A stretch of 64,000 nt of DNA from JAHDHW01 sp963793295. GTDB taxonomy: Bacteria > Bacteroidota > Bacteroidia > Chitinophagales > Saprospiraceae. Positions within the stretch are counted from its first letter, which is position 1; each line of letters starts with the position of its first letter. The notes under the pieces were generated by a model. The model made no database searches and was not told where the DNA came from. It was given only the letters and a program-made list of their open reading frames with translations. Location: positions 1 through 64,000 of the forward strand of contig CAWBZX010000010.1 of the NCBI GenBank assembly GCA_963793295.1. Reading direction: 5' to 3'. Shown here one piece after another: positions 25,275-33,034 of the stretch. The position numbers and the translations under genes were made by a program.

Positions 25275-26225
25275 TTGAAAAAGTTTCTTTTATATAGCCT
25301 ATTGAGCATTTTTTACCTTTCCTTTTTCACATCGTGCGAAGAAGAATTTATTCCTGAAATTTCTTCCGAACCTCCAGAAATCGTTGTTGAAGGATACATT
25401 GAAGGAGGAGAAGAAGCGCTGCCCCCATACGTATTATTAACGCGAAGTTTACCTTATTTTGCTGAAATCAGTTTCGACAAATTAGACAGTCTTTATGTTC
25501 ACGATGCTTTTGTCACCGTTACTGATGGCGAAAAAAGCGTCACTTTAACAGAAGTATGTTGGAATGATTTTTCAGAAGCAGAACAGGAATTGCTCAAGCA
25601 GATTTTAGCTGATCTTGGGGCTGGAAATTTAGAAAATGTACCTATTAATTTTTGTGTTTATATTGATCTTGATTTTGCATTAACAGGTGAGATTGGAAAA
25701 ACTTACGATTTAAAAATTGAAGTTGAAGGAAAGACTCTGACCGCAACAACGACGATTCCCGAACACGTTCCATTGGAATATATAAGTTTTCAAAAACCTG
25801 CGGGAATTGTACCTGATTCGTTTTTGGAATTGCGGACTTTCATCAAAGATCCTGAATATTTAACCAGTTTTTATCGCTATTTTACGGCTGACAATTCCGA
25901 ACCTTTATTAGCTCCTTTTAATTCTGTATTTGATGATCGTATTTTTGATGGGCAAGAATTTGAATTTCCTCTTGCGAAGGCAGAACCGCTCAATGCAGAA
26001 ATTGATCCCAGCGTATATGGCTATTTTACGCGTGGTGACACGGTTACGTTAAAATGGACGACCATCGATCAGGATCATTTTAATTTTTGGAATACACTAG
26101 AATTCAATAGAGTCAACCAGGGGCCATTTTCTTCTTATACAAAAGTTGATTATAATATTGTGGGGGGAATCGGCATTTGGGGAGGTTATTCATCAAGTTA
26201 TTACAATAAGATTGTTGCAGAATAA
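25275..26225 (+). CDS. DUF4249 family lipoprotein
   Basis: 316 residues. The N-terminus MKKFLLYSLLSIFYLSFFTSC ends in a lipobox Cys (TSC), followed by acidic residues and EIVVEGYIEGG, typical of DUF4249. The start is TTG (25275-25277), because the ATG five bases upstream is in another frame and quickly stops. It is likely an outer-membrane lipoprotein paired with the TonB receptor 37 bases upstream. The molecular function of DUF4249 is not known. Confidence 0.85.
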   Translation: MKKFLLYSLLSIFYLSFFTSCEEEFIPEISSEPPEIVVEGYIEGGEEALPPYVLLTRSLPYFAEISFDKLDSLYVHDAFVTVTDGEKSVTLTEVCWNDFSEAEQELLKQILADLGAGNLENVPINFCVYIDLDFALTGEIGKTYDLKIEVEGKTLTATTTIPEHVPLEYISFQKPAGIVPDSFLELRTFIKDPEYLTSFYRYFTADNSEPLLAPFNSVFDDRIFDGQEFEFPLAKAEPLNAEIDPSVYGYFTRGDTVTLKWTTIDQDHFNFWNTLEFNRVNQGPFSSYTKVDYNIVGGIGIWGGYSSSYYNKIVAE

Positions 26226-26284
26226 AAGATTTTCTTCAAATTACCCCTCGACATTTAGATTATAGTTAAAAACAAAATTTCGAT

Positions 26285-26292
26285 TACCTTTG
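26285..26292 (+). promoter_or_regulatory. Candidate -7 promoter element
   Basis: TACCTTTG, an exact match to TAnnTTTG, 17 bases before the start of the NAD(P)-binding protein gene. There is no TTG at 19 bases upstream. Confidence 0.45.
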
Positions 26293-26309
26293 CCAAAATT
26301 TTTTAATAG

Positions 26310-27014
26310 ATGGAGGTTCAGCTAATAAAAGATGATAAAACAGCTTTGCTTTTTGGAGCGAGTGGATTAGTAGGCAATCAGTGTTTAAAAATTCTGTTAG
26401 CTTCACCTGCTTACAAAAAAGTAAAAATATTTGGTCGGAAGGAATTGGATTTTGATAATGAAAAGTTAGAGCAGCACATCATCGATTTTAATAAATTAGA
26501 AGATTATCGGGATTTAATCAAAGGGGATGACCTTTTTTGTTGCTTGGGTACAACGATGAAAAAAGCAGGTAATAAAGAAGCTTTCAAAAAAGTTGACTTC
26601 ACTTATAGTTTTCAAATAGCAAAAATTGCTGAAGAACAAGGAATTAATCAGTGTTTGCTGGTTTCTTCCGTTGGAGCTGATGCCGATTCTGTTTTCTTTT
26701 ATAATCAAATTAAAGGAGAATTGGAGGATGCTGTAAGAAAAATGAATTTTTGGGCAACACATATTTTCCGACCTTCTGTTTTGTTGGGTGAAAGAAACGA
26801 AAACCGCTGGGGTGAGCAATTAGCAGGAAGACTTGCAAAAGGATTTGATTTTTTGACAGGAGGTTTGTTGACTAAATATAGTCCCGTTGAAGCTGAAGTT
26901 GTTGCGAAAGCTATGGTTGTTGCAGCGCAAGGTTTCGAAAGTGGGTTACAAATTTACCCTTCTCATGTTCTTGAAAAAATAGCAACTAGTGAAGAGGGAC
27001 TTCGATTATCATAA
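26310..27014 (+). CDS. NAD(P)-binding Rossmann protein (HTATIP2-like)
   Basis: 234 residues of an atypical short-chain dehydrogenase. The cofactor motif FGASGLVGNQ (15-24) is at the N-terminus. LLVSSVGADADSVFFYNQIKGELE contains the Ser, Tyr and Lys pattern of extended SDRs with the Tyr-x-x-x-Lys signature. Similar proteins include HTATIP2/TIP30 and bacterial epimerase-like proteins of unknown substrate. gldC starts 12 bases after its stop, so the two form an operon. Confidence 0.82.
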   Translation: MEVQLIKDDKTALLFGASGLVGNQCLKILLASPAYKKVKIFGRKELDFDNEKLEQHIIDFNKLEDYRDLIKGDDLFCCLGTTMKKAGNKEAFKKVDFTYSFQIAKIAEEQGINQCLLVSSVGADADSVFFYNQIKGELEDAVRKMNFWATHIFRPSVLLGERNENRWGEQLAGRLAKGFDFLTGGLLTKYSPVEAEVVAKAMVVAAQGFESGLQIYPSHVLEKIATSEEGLRLS

Positions 27015-27026
27015 TAAATACCAATA

Positions 27027-27386
27027 ATGAGCAAAACTGGAATTAAGAAAAAATCAGAGATAAAAATTTCCGTCGGTCTGAACGAAGACAATGTGCCGGT
27101 CAAAATGGAATGGCAGGCTCAGGATGATCCCACTGCTAATAATCCGAAAGAATGCAAAGCAATGCTACTTTCCCTTTTTGATAAAGAAAGTTTAGATACC
27201 ATGAAAATCGACCTTTGGACAACAGAGATGCAGGTTATTGAGATGGATCGGTTCTTTTTTCAAACGTTGCGAGCTATGTCGGATACTTACTTCAAAGCTA
27301 CTCAGAACAAGGAATTAGCAACAGATATGCAACGTTTTGTTCAATATTTTGGTGAGCAAACAGAAATTATTCCCAAAAAAGAGTAA
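27027..27386 (+). CDS. gldC: Gliding motility protein GldC
   Basis: 119 residues, full length for GldC. Recognised from SEIKISVGLNEDNVPVKMEW, CKAMLLSLFD, and LWTTEMQVIEMDRFFFQTL. GldC is a small cytoplasmic protein associated with, but not strictly required for, gliding in Flavobacterium, and it is conserved across the phylum. Its presence fits the T9SS cargo proteins found elsewhere in the window but does not prove gliding. Confidence 0.9.
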   Translation: MSKTGIKKKSEIKISVGLNEDNVPVKMEWQAQDDPTANNPKECKAMLLSLFDKESLDTMKIDLWTTEMQVIEMDRFFFQTLRAMSDTYFKATQNKELATDMQRFVQYFGEQTEIIPKKE

Positions 27387-27921
27387 AAGTATTCTCTTTC
27401 ATTTCATTAGACTTATTTAAACTTTTTTGTTTAGAGAAATCAATCTCCTTTTTTTTCTACTATAATGGATACATAAGTGGATTTGTTAAATTTGAGAATA
27501 GTTGATGTTTTAATATTTAAAATGTCAAATAAAAACAATTTTTCAAAAAAGCATTCCAAATTTAATTTTTCCACTTGATTAATTTTCAAATTAATATTAA
27601 CTTCCATTTTTTTTTATATCTTTCAATTGTATTCCCATTGTAATTTATCAAAATATTTATTTCTTACTGATAATCAGTTGTTTAGTGCCAAATTTTGAAA
27701 CTTAATCTTTTTAGTTTGATCATATTTTGGTCGTAACTTATAAAAAGAAAATTATAACATAGGAGTAACTAAAAGTTTGAGTTAAGTTAACATTAGGCAA
27801 TTATCTTTGTTTTGAATTTGAAATAAATGAGCCATTCTAATCGTTTTGATTATCAAATTGTGGCATGTTTTTTTCAGAAAGTTGATAATAATTCATTTTT
27901 TATACAGTTAAAAAAATAACA
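27387..27921. other. Intergenic region
   Basis: About 535 very AT-rich bases. A weak hairpin (GAGA/TCTC) followed by a run of eight T near 27433-27456 may end the gldC transcript. A -7 match TATCTTTG is at 27802-27809, with TTG at 27777-27779 (spacing 22, longer than usual). No further gene or repeat was found. Confidence 0.45.
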
Positions 27922-28116
27922 ATGAAGAATACGTTTCTTTCCTTTTCAGCCTACTTAGTAGCTCTCCTTGTTGGTGTATCTTTCTTTGTTCTTTTGTTTA
28001 ATCTTTTAGTATTCAACTACTTTTTGGGATTAGGTTTGATCTCCTGGATGATTCTGATCACTTTTGTTTTAGTCATGGATCCTGAGTTTATCCATGAAGC
28101 TGAAGAGAATTATTAA
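27922..28116 (+). CDS. Small two-segment membrane protein (hypothetical)
   Basis: 64 residues. Two hydrophobic segments (about 8-30 and 33-52) are separated by NYFLG and followed by an acidic tail (DPEFIHEAEENY). A candidate promoter lies about 110 bases upstream. The composition is that of a real membrane peptide rather than a shadow frame. I do not recognise a family. Confidence 0.55.
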   Translation: MKNTFLSFSAYLVALLVGVSFFVLLFNLLVFNYFLGLGLISWMILITFVLVMDPEFIHEAEENY

Positions 28117-28153
28117 AGAATACTGCTTTCCAACATTTCTTCTTTACAAATAC

Positions 28154-28183
28154 TTGTTTTTTAACAAAATCGCCTTAATTTTG
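28154..28183 (+). promoter_or_regulatory. Promoter of the SRP RNA gene
   Basis: TTG (28154-28156), exactly 19 bases, TAATTTTG (28176-28183). This is a full consensus match, 5 bases before the RNA 5' stem, and is consistent with high constitutive expression. Confidence 0.85.
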
Positions 28184-28188
28184 TGCCT

Positions 28189-28281
28189 GGTGAGAGTCAT
28201 ACGACTTGCTCCCTCTAAATCCCCCAGGGCAGAAATGCAGCAAGGGTAGGAGGTTGTAGCGGTGCGATATGATTTCTCACC
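28189..28281 (+). ncRNA. ffs: Signal recognition particle RNA (4.5S type)
   Basis: About 93 nt. The ends GGTGAGA...TCTCACC form the terminal helix. The apical part holds the conserved SRP domain IV: the CAGG/AGCA symmetric loop around a GCA-GAAA-TGC hairpin with a GNRA tetraloop, in CAGGGCAGAAATGCAGCAAG. The RNA binds Ffh and guides secretory proteins to the membrane. It lacks an Alu domain, like the short form of most Gram-negative bacteria. A T-rich tract (28282-28290) follows directly as terminator. The exact ends are estimated from the helix. Confidence 0.93.
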
Positions 28282-28333
28282 TTCTTTTTTCTACGTTTTT
28301 GTTTTCGAAGTAACTACTCTGATCTTTTCTTCC

Positions 28334-28341
28334 TAACTTTG
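28334..28341 (+). promoter_or_regulatory. Candidate -7 promoter element
   Basis: TAACTTTG, an exact match to TAnnTTTG, 35 bases before the transaldolase-like gene. There is no TTG at the consensus distance. Confidence 0.45.
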
Positions 28342-28376
28342 CCGCGATTTTTAACCTTTAAAAAAATTTAAAGACA

Positions 28377-29045
28377 ATGAAGTTTTTTATAGATACAGCC
28401 AATCTTGATCAAATCAAAGAAGCACGTGACTTAGGAATACTTGATGGTGTTACAACCAATCCTTCATTGATGGCAAAAGAAGGAATTTCCGGCCAGGAAA
28501 ACATTTTTAACCATTATAGAACAATCTGTGAAATTGTCGATGGAGATGTTAGTGCAGAGGTAATCGCAACTGATTTTGAAGGAATTGTAAGAGAAGGGAC
28601 CGTTTTATCAAAATTAGCTCCAAATATCGTTGTCAAGGTTCCAATGATCAAGGACGGTGTAAAGGCGTTGAGGTATTTTGCTGATAAAGGTATTCGTACA
28701 AACTGCACGTTGGTTTTTTCTGCTGGTCAGGCAATTTTGGCTGCAAAAGCAGGAGCTACATATCTAAGTCCGTTTATTGGCCGAATTGATGATATCAATT
28801 GGGAAGGCATGGATCTCATCGCCCAGATTGCTGAAATTTATGCTGTCCAGCAATTTGATACAGAGATTTTAGCGGCTTCAATTCGAAGTTCGAAGCAAAT
28901 CGTTGAGGCTGCTGAAGCTGGTGCTGATGTGGTTACTTGTCCGCTAAGCTCAATCTTGGGATTACTCAAACATCCACTAACGGATATCGGATTGAAGCAA
29001 TTTTTAGCTGATCATGCAAAGGCCAATGAAGTTAAACAAGTTTAA
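28377..29045 (+). CDS. fsa: Transaldolase-like / fructose-6-phosphate aldolase
   Basis: 222 residues, the length of the short transaldolase subfamily. It starts MKFFIDTANLDQIKEA, followed by DGVTTNPSLMAKEG. The Schiff-base lysine is in VVKVPMIKDG, near residue 85. SPFIGRIDD and AASIRS are further conserved motifs. It is either a transaldolase of the non-oxidative pentose phosphate pathway or a fructose-6-phosphate aldolase; the short family contains both activities. It follows ffs and is convergent with the uridine phosphorylase gene. Confidence 0.9.
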   Translation: MKFFIDTANLDQIKEARDLGILDGVTTNPSLMAKEGISGQENIFNHYRTICEIVDGDVSAEVIATDFEGIVREGTVLSKLAPNIVVKVPMIKDGVKALRYFADKGIRTNCTLVFSAGQAILAAKAGATYLSPFIGRIDDINWEGMDLIAQIAEIYAVQQFDTEILAASIRSSKQIVEAAEAGADVVTCPLSSILGLLKHPLTDIGLKQFLADHAKANEVKQV

Positions 29046-29060
29046 GATTTTTTCCAATAT

Positions 29061-29930
29061 TTAAAGTTTTCTCAACACCAATTCAATTAACCTTTGTATC
29101 GTTTTTTTTGAATTGGTGCTAAAGGTCTGCTCTTGTCTGTTTGCTATCAAGGCATTGCAGGAGACAGCCTTGTGGCCCATCATATTTGCAAAGCCATACA
29201 TGGCAGCTGTTTCCATTTCGAAATTAGTGACTCGATCGCCATTAAAACTGAATTTACTCAGAAGGGATAAAATATTATCATTTGATAGAGGAATCCTAAG
29301 TTTTCGACCCTGCGGTGCATAAAAACCAGGGCAGGTGACGGTGATTCCTTTAAACATATCTGCTCCTATCAAAGAAATTAAATCTATACTGCCCTCAGCA
29401 AAATAGGGTCGAATAGGAAAGATGGTTTTTGAAGAAAGATGGTTTGAAAAATTATCCTGAAGCCTCCTTTCATTTTGATTCGTTTTGTAATTATAAAAAT
29501 GAAGTAAACCATCGAGTCCAAGTCCGTATGTTGAAACCAATAAACTATCTAAAGGAATATCTTTTTGCATACATCCAGAGGTTCCAATGCGTATAAAGTT
29601 TAGAGACGTAAGGTCTTTTTTTATTGTTCTGGTTTTAAGGTCAATATTCACTAAAGCATCTAATTCATTAAACACAATATCGATGTTATCAGTACCGATA
29701 CCTGTTGCGATGACAGTGATTCGTTTGCCATTGAGCTCGCCAGTATGTGTAATAAATTCTCTTTTTTGAACTTTCGTATCGATCCGGTCAAAATGCTTCG
29801 AAACCTCGCGCACCCGATCCGGATCTCCAACGGTTATAATTGTTCTTGCGATTTGTTCCGGATGCAAATTCAGATGATAAACACTTCCATCTGCATTTAA
29901 GACCAATTCAGATTCTGCTATACGTGTCAT
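29061..29930 (-). CDS. udp: Nucleoside phosphorylase (uridine phosphorylase-like)
   Basis: 289 residues of the NP-I family. IITVGDPDRVREVS near the N-terminus binds phosphate. VIATGIGTDNIDIVFNEL and FIRIGTSGCMQ continue the family pattern, and FEMETAAMYGFANM holds the MET-E ribose-binding motif. It splits nucleosides with phosphate into base and ribose-1-phosphate. The base specificity is inferred from overall similarity to uridine phosphorylases. It stands alone. Confidence 0.85.
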   Translation of the reverse strand: MTRIAESELVLNADGSVYHLNLHPEQIARTIITVGDPDRVREVSKHFDRIDTKVQKREFITHTGELNGKRITVIATGIGTDNIDIVFNELDALVNIDLKTRTIKKDLTSLNFIRIGTSGCMQKDIPLDSLLVSTYGLGLDGLLHFYNYKTNQNERRLQDNFSNHLSSKTIFPIRPYFAEGSIDLISLIGADMFKGITVTCPGFYAPQGRKLRIPLSNDNILSLLSKFSFNGDRVTNFEMETAAMYGFANMMGHKAVSCNALIANRQEQTFSTNSKKTIQRLIELVLRKL

Positions 29931-30070
29931 TTTTTAATCAAATTTTTTAGAAGCCTATTGTATTTAATCTCAAAGACTCTAATTATAAATCAATGATTTT
30001 CAGTAAGTCATGAAGATATATTTTTTAAAGTAACTGAAAATGTTTCAATTTATCGAATAATTGAAAATGT

Positions 30071-30133
30071 GATTTTAAAGAAATTAAATATAATTTGTGC
30101 GGGTATCTGATTTTAAAGAAAATTAAATATAAT
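30071..30133 (+). repeat. Two-copy direct repeat
   Basis: A 24-base AT-rich segment (30071-30094) recurs with one extra A at 30109-30133, giving a 38-base period. The second copy ends two bases before the next gene's start codon. It may be a local tandem duplication or paired sites for a regulator. Confidence 0.7.
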
Positions 30134-30135
30134 CA

Positions 30136-30483
30136 ATGAGAAAAATCTATCATCTTGCGACTTGCAGTACCTGTATTCGGATCATAAAAGAACTGAACAA
30201 TGGAGAAGGTTTTGAGCTCCAAAATATTAAAGAGGAAAAAATAACGCCCCATCAATTGGCAGCAATGGCTGAAATGTCGGGTTCTTATGAGTCCTTGTTT
30301 AGCAGGCGGGCTATGAAGTTTAGAGCTTTGGGTTTACAAAATAAAACGTTGTCTGAAGCAGACTATAGAAATTATATTCTCGATGAATATACTTTTTTAA
30401 AAAGACCAGTGATAATTATTGGTGATGAGATATTCGTTGGAAATGCAAAAAAAACCATAGAAGCAGTTAAAGAGAAATTATGA
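30136..30483 (+). CDS. ArsC/Spx-family thioredoxin-fold protein
   Basis: 115 residues with a CSTC redox motif (Cys10 and Cys13) after a short beta strand. KRPVIIIGDEIFVG near the C-terminus is the usual ArsC-family substrate-loop strand. The family includes glutaredoxin-coupled arsenate reductases and Spx regulators. The arsenate-binding Arg triad is not evident, so an arsenate reductase label would be a guess. The stop overlaps the hemF start by four bases. Confidence 0.8.
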   Translation: MRKIYHLATCSTCIRIIKELNNGEGFELQNIKEEKITPHQLAAMAEMSGSYESLFSRRAMKFRALGLQNKTLSEADYRNYILDEYTFLKRPVIIIGDEIFVGNAKKTIEAVKEKL

Positions 30484-31400
30484 GCAAGCAAGAAAGATTA
30501 TCAAAAGAGCAGATTCAAAGCGAATTCGAGTTACTTCAGGATAATATTTGCAAAGCATTGGAAAAAGCTGACGCACTTGGTCGATTTGAAGAAGATCGTT
30601 GGGAAAGAGATGGCGGCGGCGGTGGTAAAACACGGATTATTCAAGGAAAAATTATTGAAAAAGGAGGCGTCAATTTTTCAGCAGTTCATGGAAAGCTCCC
30701 AGTGAAAATAGGAGAAGCGTTGAAACTACCTTTAGAAAGCAATTTTTTTGCAACCGGCGTTTCAATCGTCCTTCATCCTTATAATCCGCATGTACCTATC
30801 ATTCACATGAATGTTCGTTATTTTGAAGTAACGCCAAATCAAAGCGAGATAGCTTCAAAGTGGTGGTTTGGCGGAGGAATTGATTTGACGCCTCATTATG
30901 TGGTAAAAGAAGATGCCCGTTATTTTCACCATCAATTAAAAGCGGTTTGTGATAAACATGATGCTGACTATTATTTAAAGTTTAAAAAATGGGCCGATGA
31001 TTATTTTTTTCTTCCTCATCGAAATGAAACACGAGGAATTGGAGGTATTTTCTTTGATCACTTAAATGAAGGGAAAAAAACGGATTATTTTGAGTTTGTA
31101 AAAAGTGTTGGAAATTCTTTTGCTCCGACCTATATCGAATTGATGAAGAAAAATAGTGATAAACCATTTTCTGAAAAAGAAAAAGACTGGCAATTACATC
31201 GTCGCGGCCGTTATGTAGAGTTCAACCTTGTTTGGGACAAAGGAACTAAATTTGGATTGGACACCAATGGTCGCACAGAGTCCATACTGATGAGTTTGCC
31301 TTCAACCGCAAAATGGACTTATAACTATCAAGTAGAAAAAGATAGCCCGGAAGAGAAAACATTGAAGCTTTTGAAAAAAGGAATTAACTGGATTAATTAA
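30480..31400 (+). CDS. hemF: Oxygen-dependent coproporphyrinogen III oxidase
   Basis: 306 residues, full length. It carries the family signatures ATGVSIVLHPYNPHVPIIHMN, WWFGGGIDLTPHYV, RGIGGIFFDHL and RRGRYVEFNLVWDKGTKFGL. It converts coproporphyrinogen III to protoporphyrinogen IX in heme synthesis using oxygen, which indicates an aerobic lifestyle. It is coupled to the ArsC-like gene upstream by an ATGA overlap, and its 3' end overlaps the convergent lipoprotein gene by 8 bases. Confidence 0.95.
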   Translation: MSKQERLSKEQIQSEFELLQDNICKALEKADALGRFEEDRWERDGGGGGKTRIIQGKIIEKGGVNFSAVHGKLPVKIGEALKLPLESNFFATGVSIVLHPYNPHVPIIHMNVRYFEVTPNQSEIASKWWFGGGIDLTPHYVVKEDARYFHHQLKAVCDKHDADYYLKFKKWADDYFFLPHRNETRGIGGIFFDHLNEGKKTDYFEFVKSVGNSFAPTYIELMKKNSDKPFSEKEKDWQLHRRGRYVEFNLVWDKGTKFGLDTNGRTESILMSLPSTAKWTYNYQVEKDSPEEKTLKLLKKGINWIN

Positions 31401-31899
31401 TGTCACATTGTAAAATGATTGGATCTGTTAAAATCCGATTACTTTCATGACCTGCACGGTCCATGATATAAATTTCATACATCAAGGTATCCGTTGGGAA
31501 AGCGGTTGTAGCTGCTTCAGATATATCGCAAGGTGAAAAAGTTCCTGGAGGATAGATACAACAAGTGGTATAAGTTAAGATTGATATTTCTCCTGAGATT
31601 CCATTGCCAACACCCTGGACAGGTACAAAAGGCATTTTAAATGGGCTTGGATCAGCATCGGGAACCCTTGTGTCTTTTACAAAAATATCAATAGTTGGAT
31701 CATTATTACCCAAGTCACCGTCGCCATCGGTGAAACCAATTGTTACAACAATGGAATCATTATTTGTAAAACCCTGTTTCATGGAGTTGCGGCTTAACTT
31801 TTTGAACTCGATAACAGGCTCAATTGGATAGTCCGGTGGTTTGGTACAGGAAAAAATTATCGCAATGATAAAGAATGGAAAGTAATGTGCTAACTTCAT
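31393..31899 (-). CDS. Hypothetical lipoprotein
   Basis: 168 residues. The signal peptide ends in a lipobox (AIIFSC), so the protein is probably anchored by Cys18. The mature part is rich in Asp and Gly, with a TDGDGDLGNNDPTIDIFVKD segment common in Bacteroidota surface lipoproteins of unknown role. A CC pair near residue 113 is notable. It overlaps hemF by 8 bases at the 3' end. Confidence 0.7.
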   Translation of the reverse strand: MKLAHYFPFFIIAIIFSCTKPPDYPIEPVIEFKKLSRNSMKQGFTNNDSIVVTIGFTDGDGDLGNNDPTIDIFVKDTRVPDADPSPFKMPFVPVQGVGNGISGEISILTYTTCCIYPPGTFSPCDISEAATTAFPTDTLMYEIYIMDRAGHESNRILTDPIILQCDIN

Positions 31900-31960
31900 A
31901 TCTTTTTTTAATCTAACGGTAATTTACTACAAATTATTCGATTCCACAATAATAGATAAT

Positions 31961-32968
31961 TTGATGGATTTTAATGTTTCTCATCAAAAGCTTATAACGG
32001 AAATAGCGAACTTAAGTTCACTTGATTTCGAAATTGTAGCCTTGAAAGTATTTCATTTTCAAGCAGCATTCAATCCGGTTTACACAAAATTTCTTTCTCT
32101 GTTATCCATCGATCCGAAATCTGTTGACCAAGTGACTAAAATTCCTTTTTTACCGATTGGCCTTTTCAAAGAATATCAAATTAAAACCGGATCATGGAAG
32201 GAAGAAGCAATTTTTGAAAGTAGTGGAACCACTGGCCAAGTCACCAGTAAACATTTTGTCAAATCACTGGTTTGGTATAACGAAGTCAGTATTCAAGGCT
32301 TTGAGCAACAATACGGCAATATCAGTGATTACTGCATTTTAGCGCTACTTCCTTCCTATTTAGAGCGCAAGGGTTCTTCTTTAGTGCATATGACACAGCA
32401 TTTTATTGAAGAGTCAAAATATGAAGAAAGTGATTTTTTTCTTTATGATTATGAAAAGCTTGTTTCCGTTTTACAAAATTGTGTAGATCAAAATATTCCT
32501 ACACTATTTATCGGGGTAAGTTTTGGATTACTTGATTTTGCACAGCAATTTCCTATGAATCTTAAACCTATAATTGTCATGGAAACAGGCGGAATGAAAG
32601 GACGACGAAAGGAAATTACCAGGGCTGAACTTCACGAAAAACTTAAGAAAGCTTTTCATTTAAAAAACATCCATTCGGAATATGGGATGACAGAGCTGCT
32701 TAGCCAGGCTTATTCTAAAGGAGATGGATTCTTCCAATGCAGTCCATTGATGCGTGTAATGATCAGGGAAGTTACGGACCCTTTGAAATTAGAAAAATAT
32801 AATAGACCCGGAGTAATCAATGTAATTGATCTTGCAAATATTGATACCTGTTCTTTTATTGCAACCGATGATTTAGGAAGGCTTCACGAAGATGGTTCTT
32901 TTGAAGTGCTTGGAAGGCTAGATTCCAGTGATATTCGAGGTTGTAATCTTATGGTTGGAAATGAGTGA
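31961..32968 (+). CDS. LuxE/PaaK-like acyl-protein synthetase
   Basis: 335 residues. FESSGTTGQVTSKH is the ATP-binding signature of adenylate-forming enzymes. HSEYGMTELLSQAY contains the YGMTE motif, and ATDDLGRL the later hinge-like motif. The length fits LuxE-type acyl-protein synthetases. These activate a carboxylic acid and transfer it to a protein or carrier. No lux genes are nearby; in Bacteroidota such genes often belong to surface polysaccharide or lipid modification. The substrate is unknown. Confidence 0.8.
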   Translation: MMDFNVSHQKLITEIANLSSLDFEIVALKVFHFQAAFNPVYTKFLSLLSIDPKSVDQVTKIPFLPIGLFKEYQIKTGSWKEEAIFESSGTTGQVTSKHFVKSLVWYNEVSIQGFEQQYGNISDYCILALLPSYLERKGSSLVHMTQHFIEESKYEESDFFLYDYEKLVSVLQNCVDQNIPTLFIGVSFGLLDFAQQFPMNLKPIIVMETGGMKGRRKEITRAELHEKLKKAFHLKNIHSEYGMTELLSQAYSKGDGFFQCSPLMRVMIREVTDPLKLEKYNRPGVINVIDLANIDTCSFIATDDLGRLHEDGSFEVLGRLDSSDIRGCNLMVGNE

Positions 32969-33034
32969 GCAAGTGTCGAAAAAAGATAAATCAACAAAAA
33001 TGAGCTCTGAAAATGTTACTTTTAAAATAAAAAT

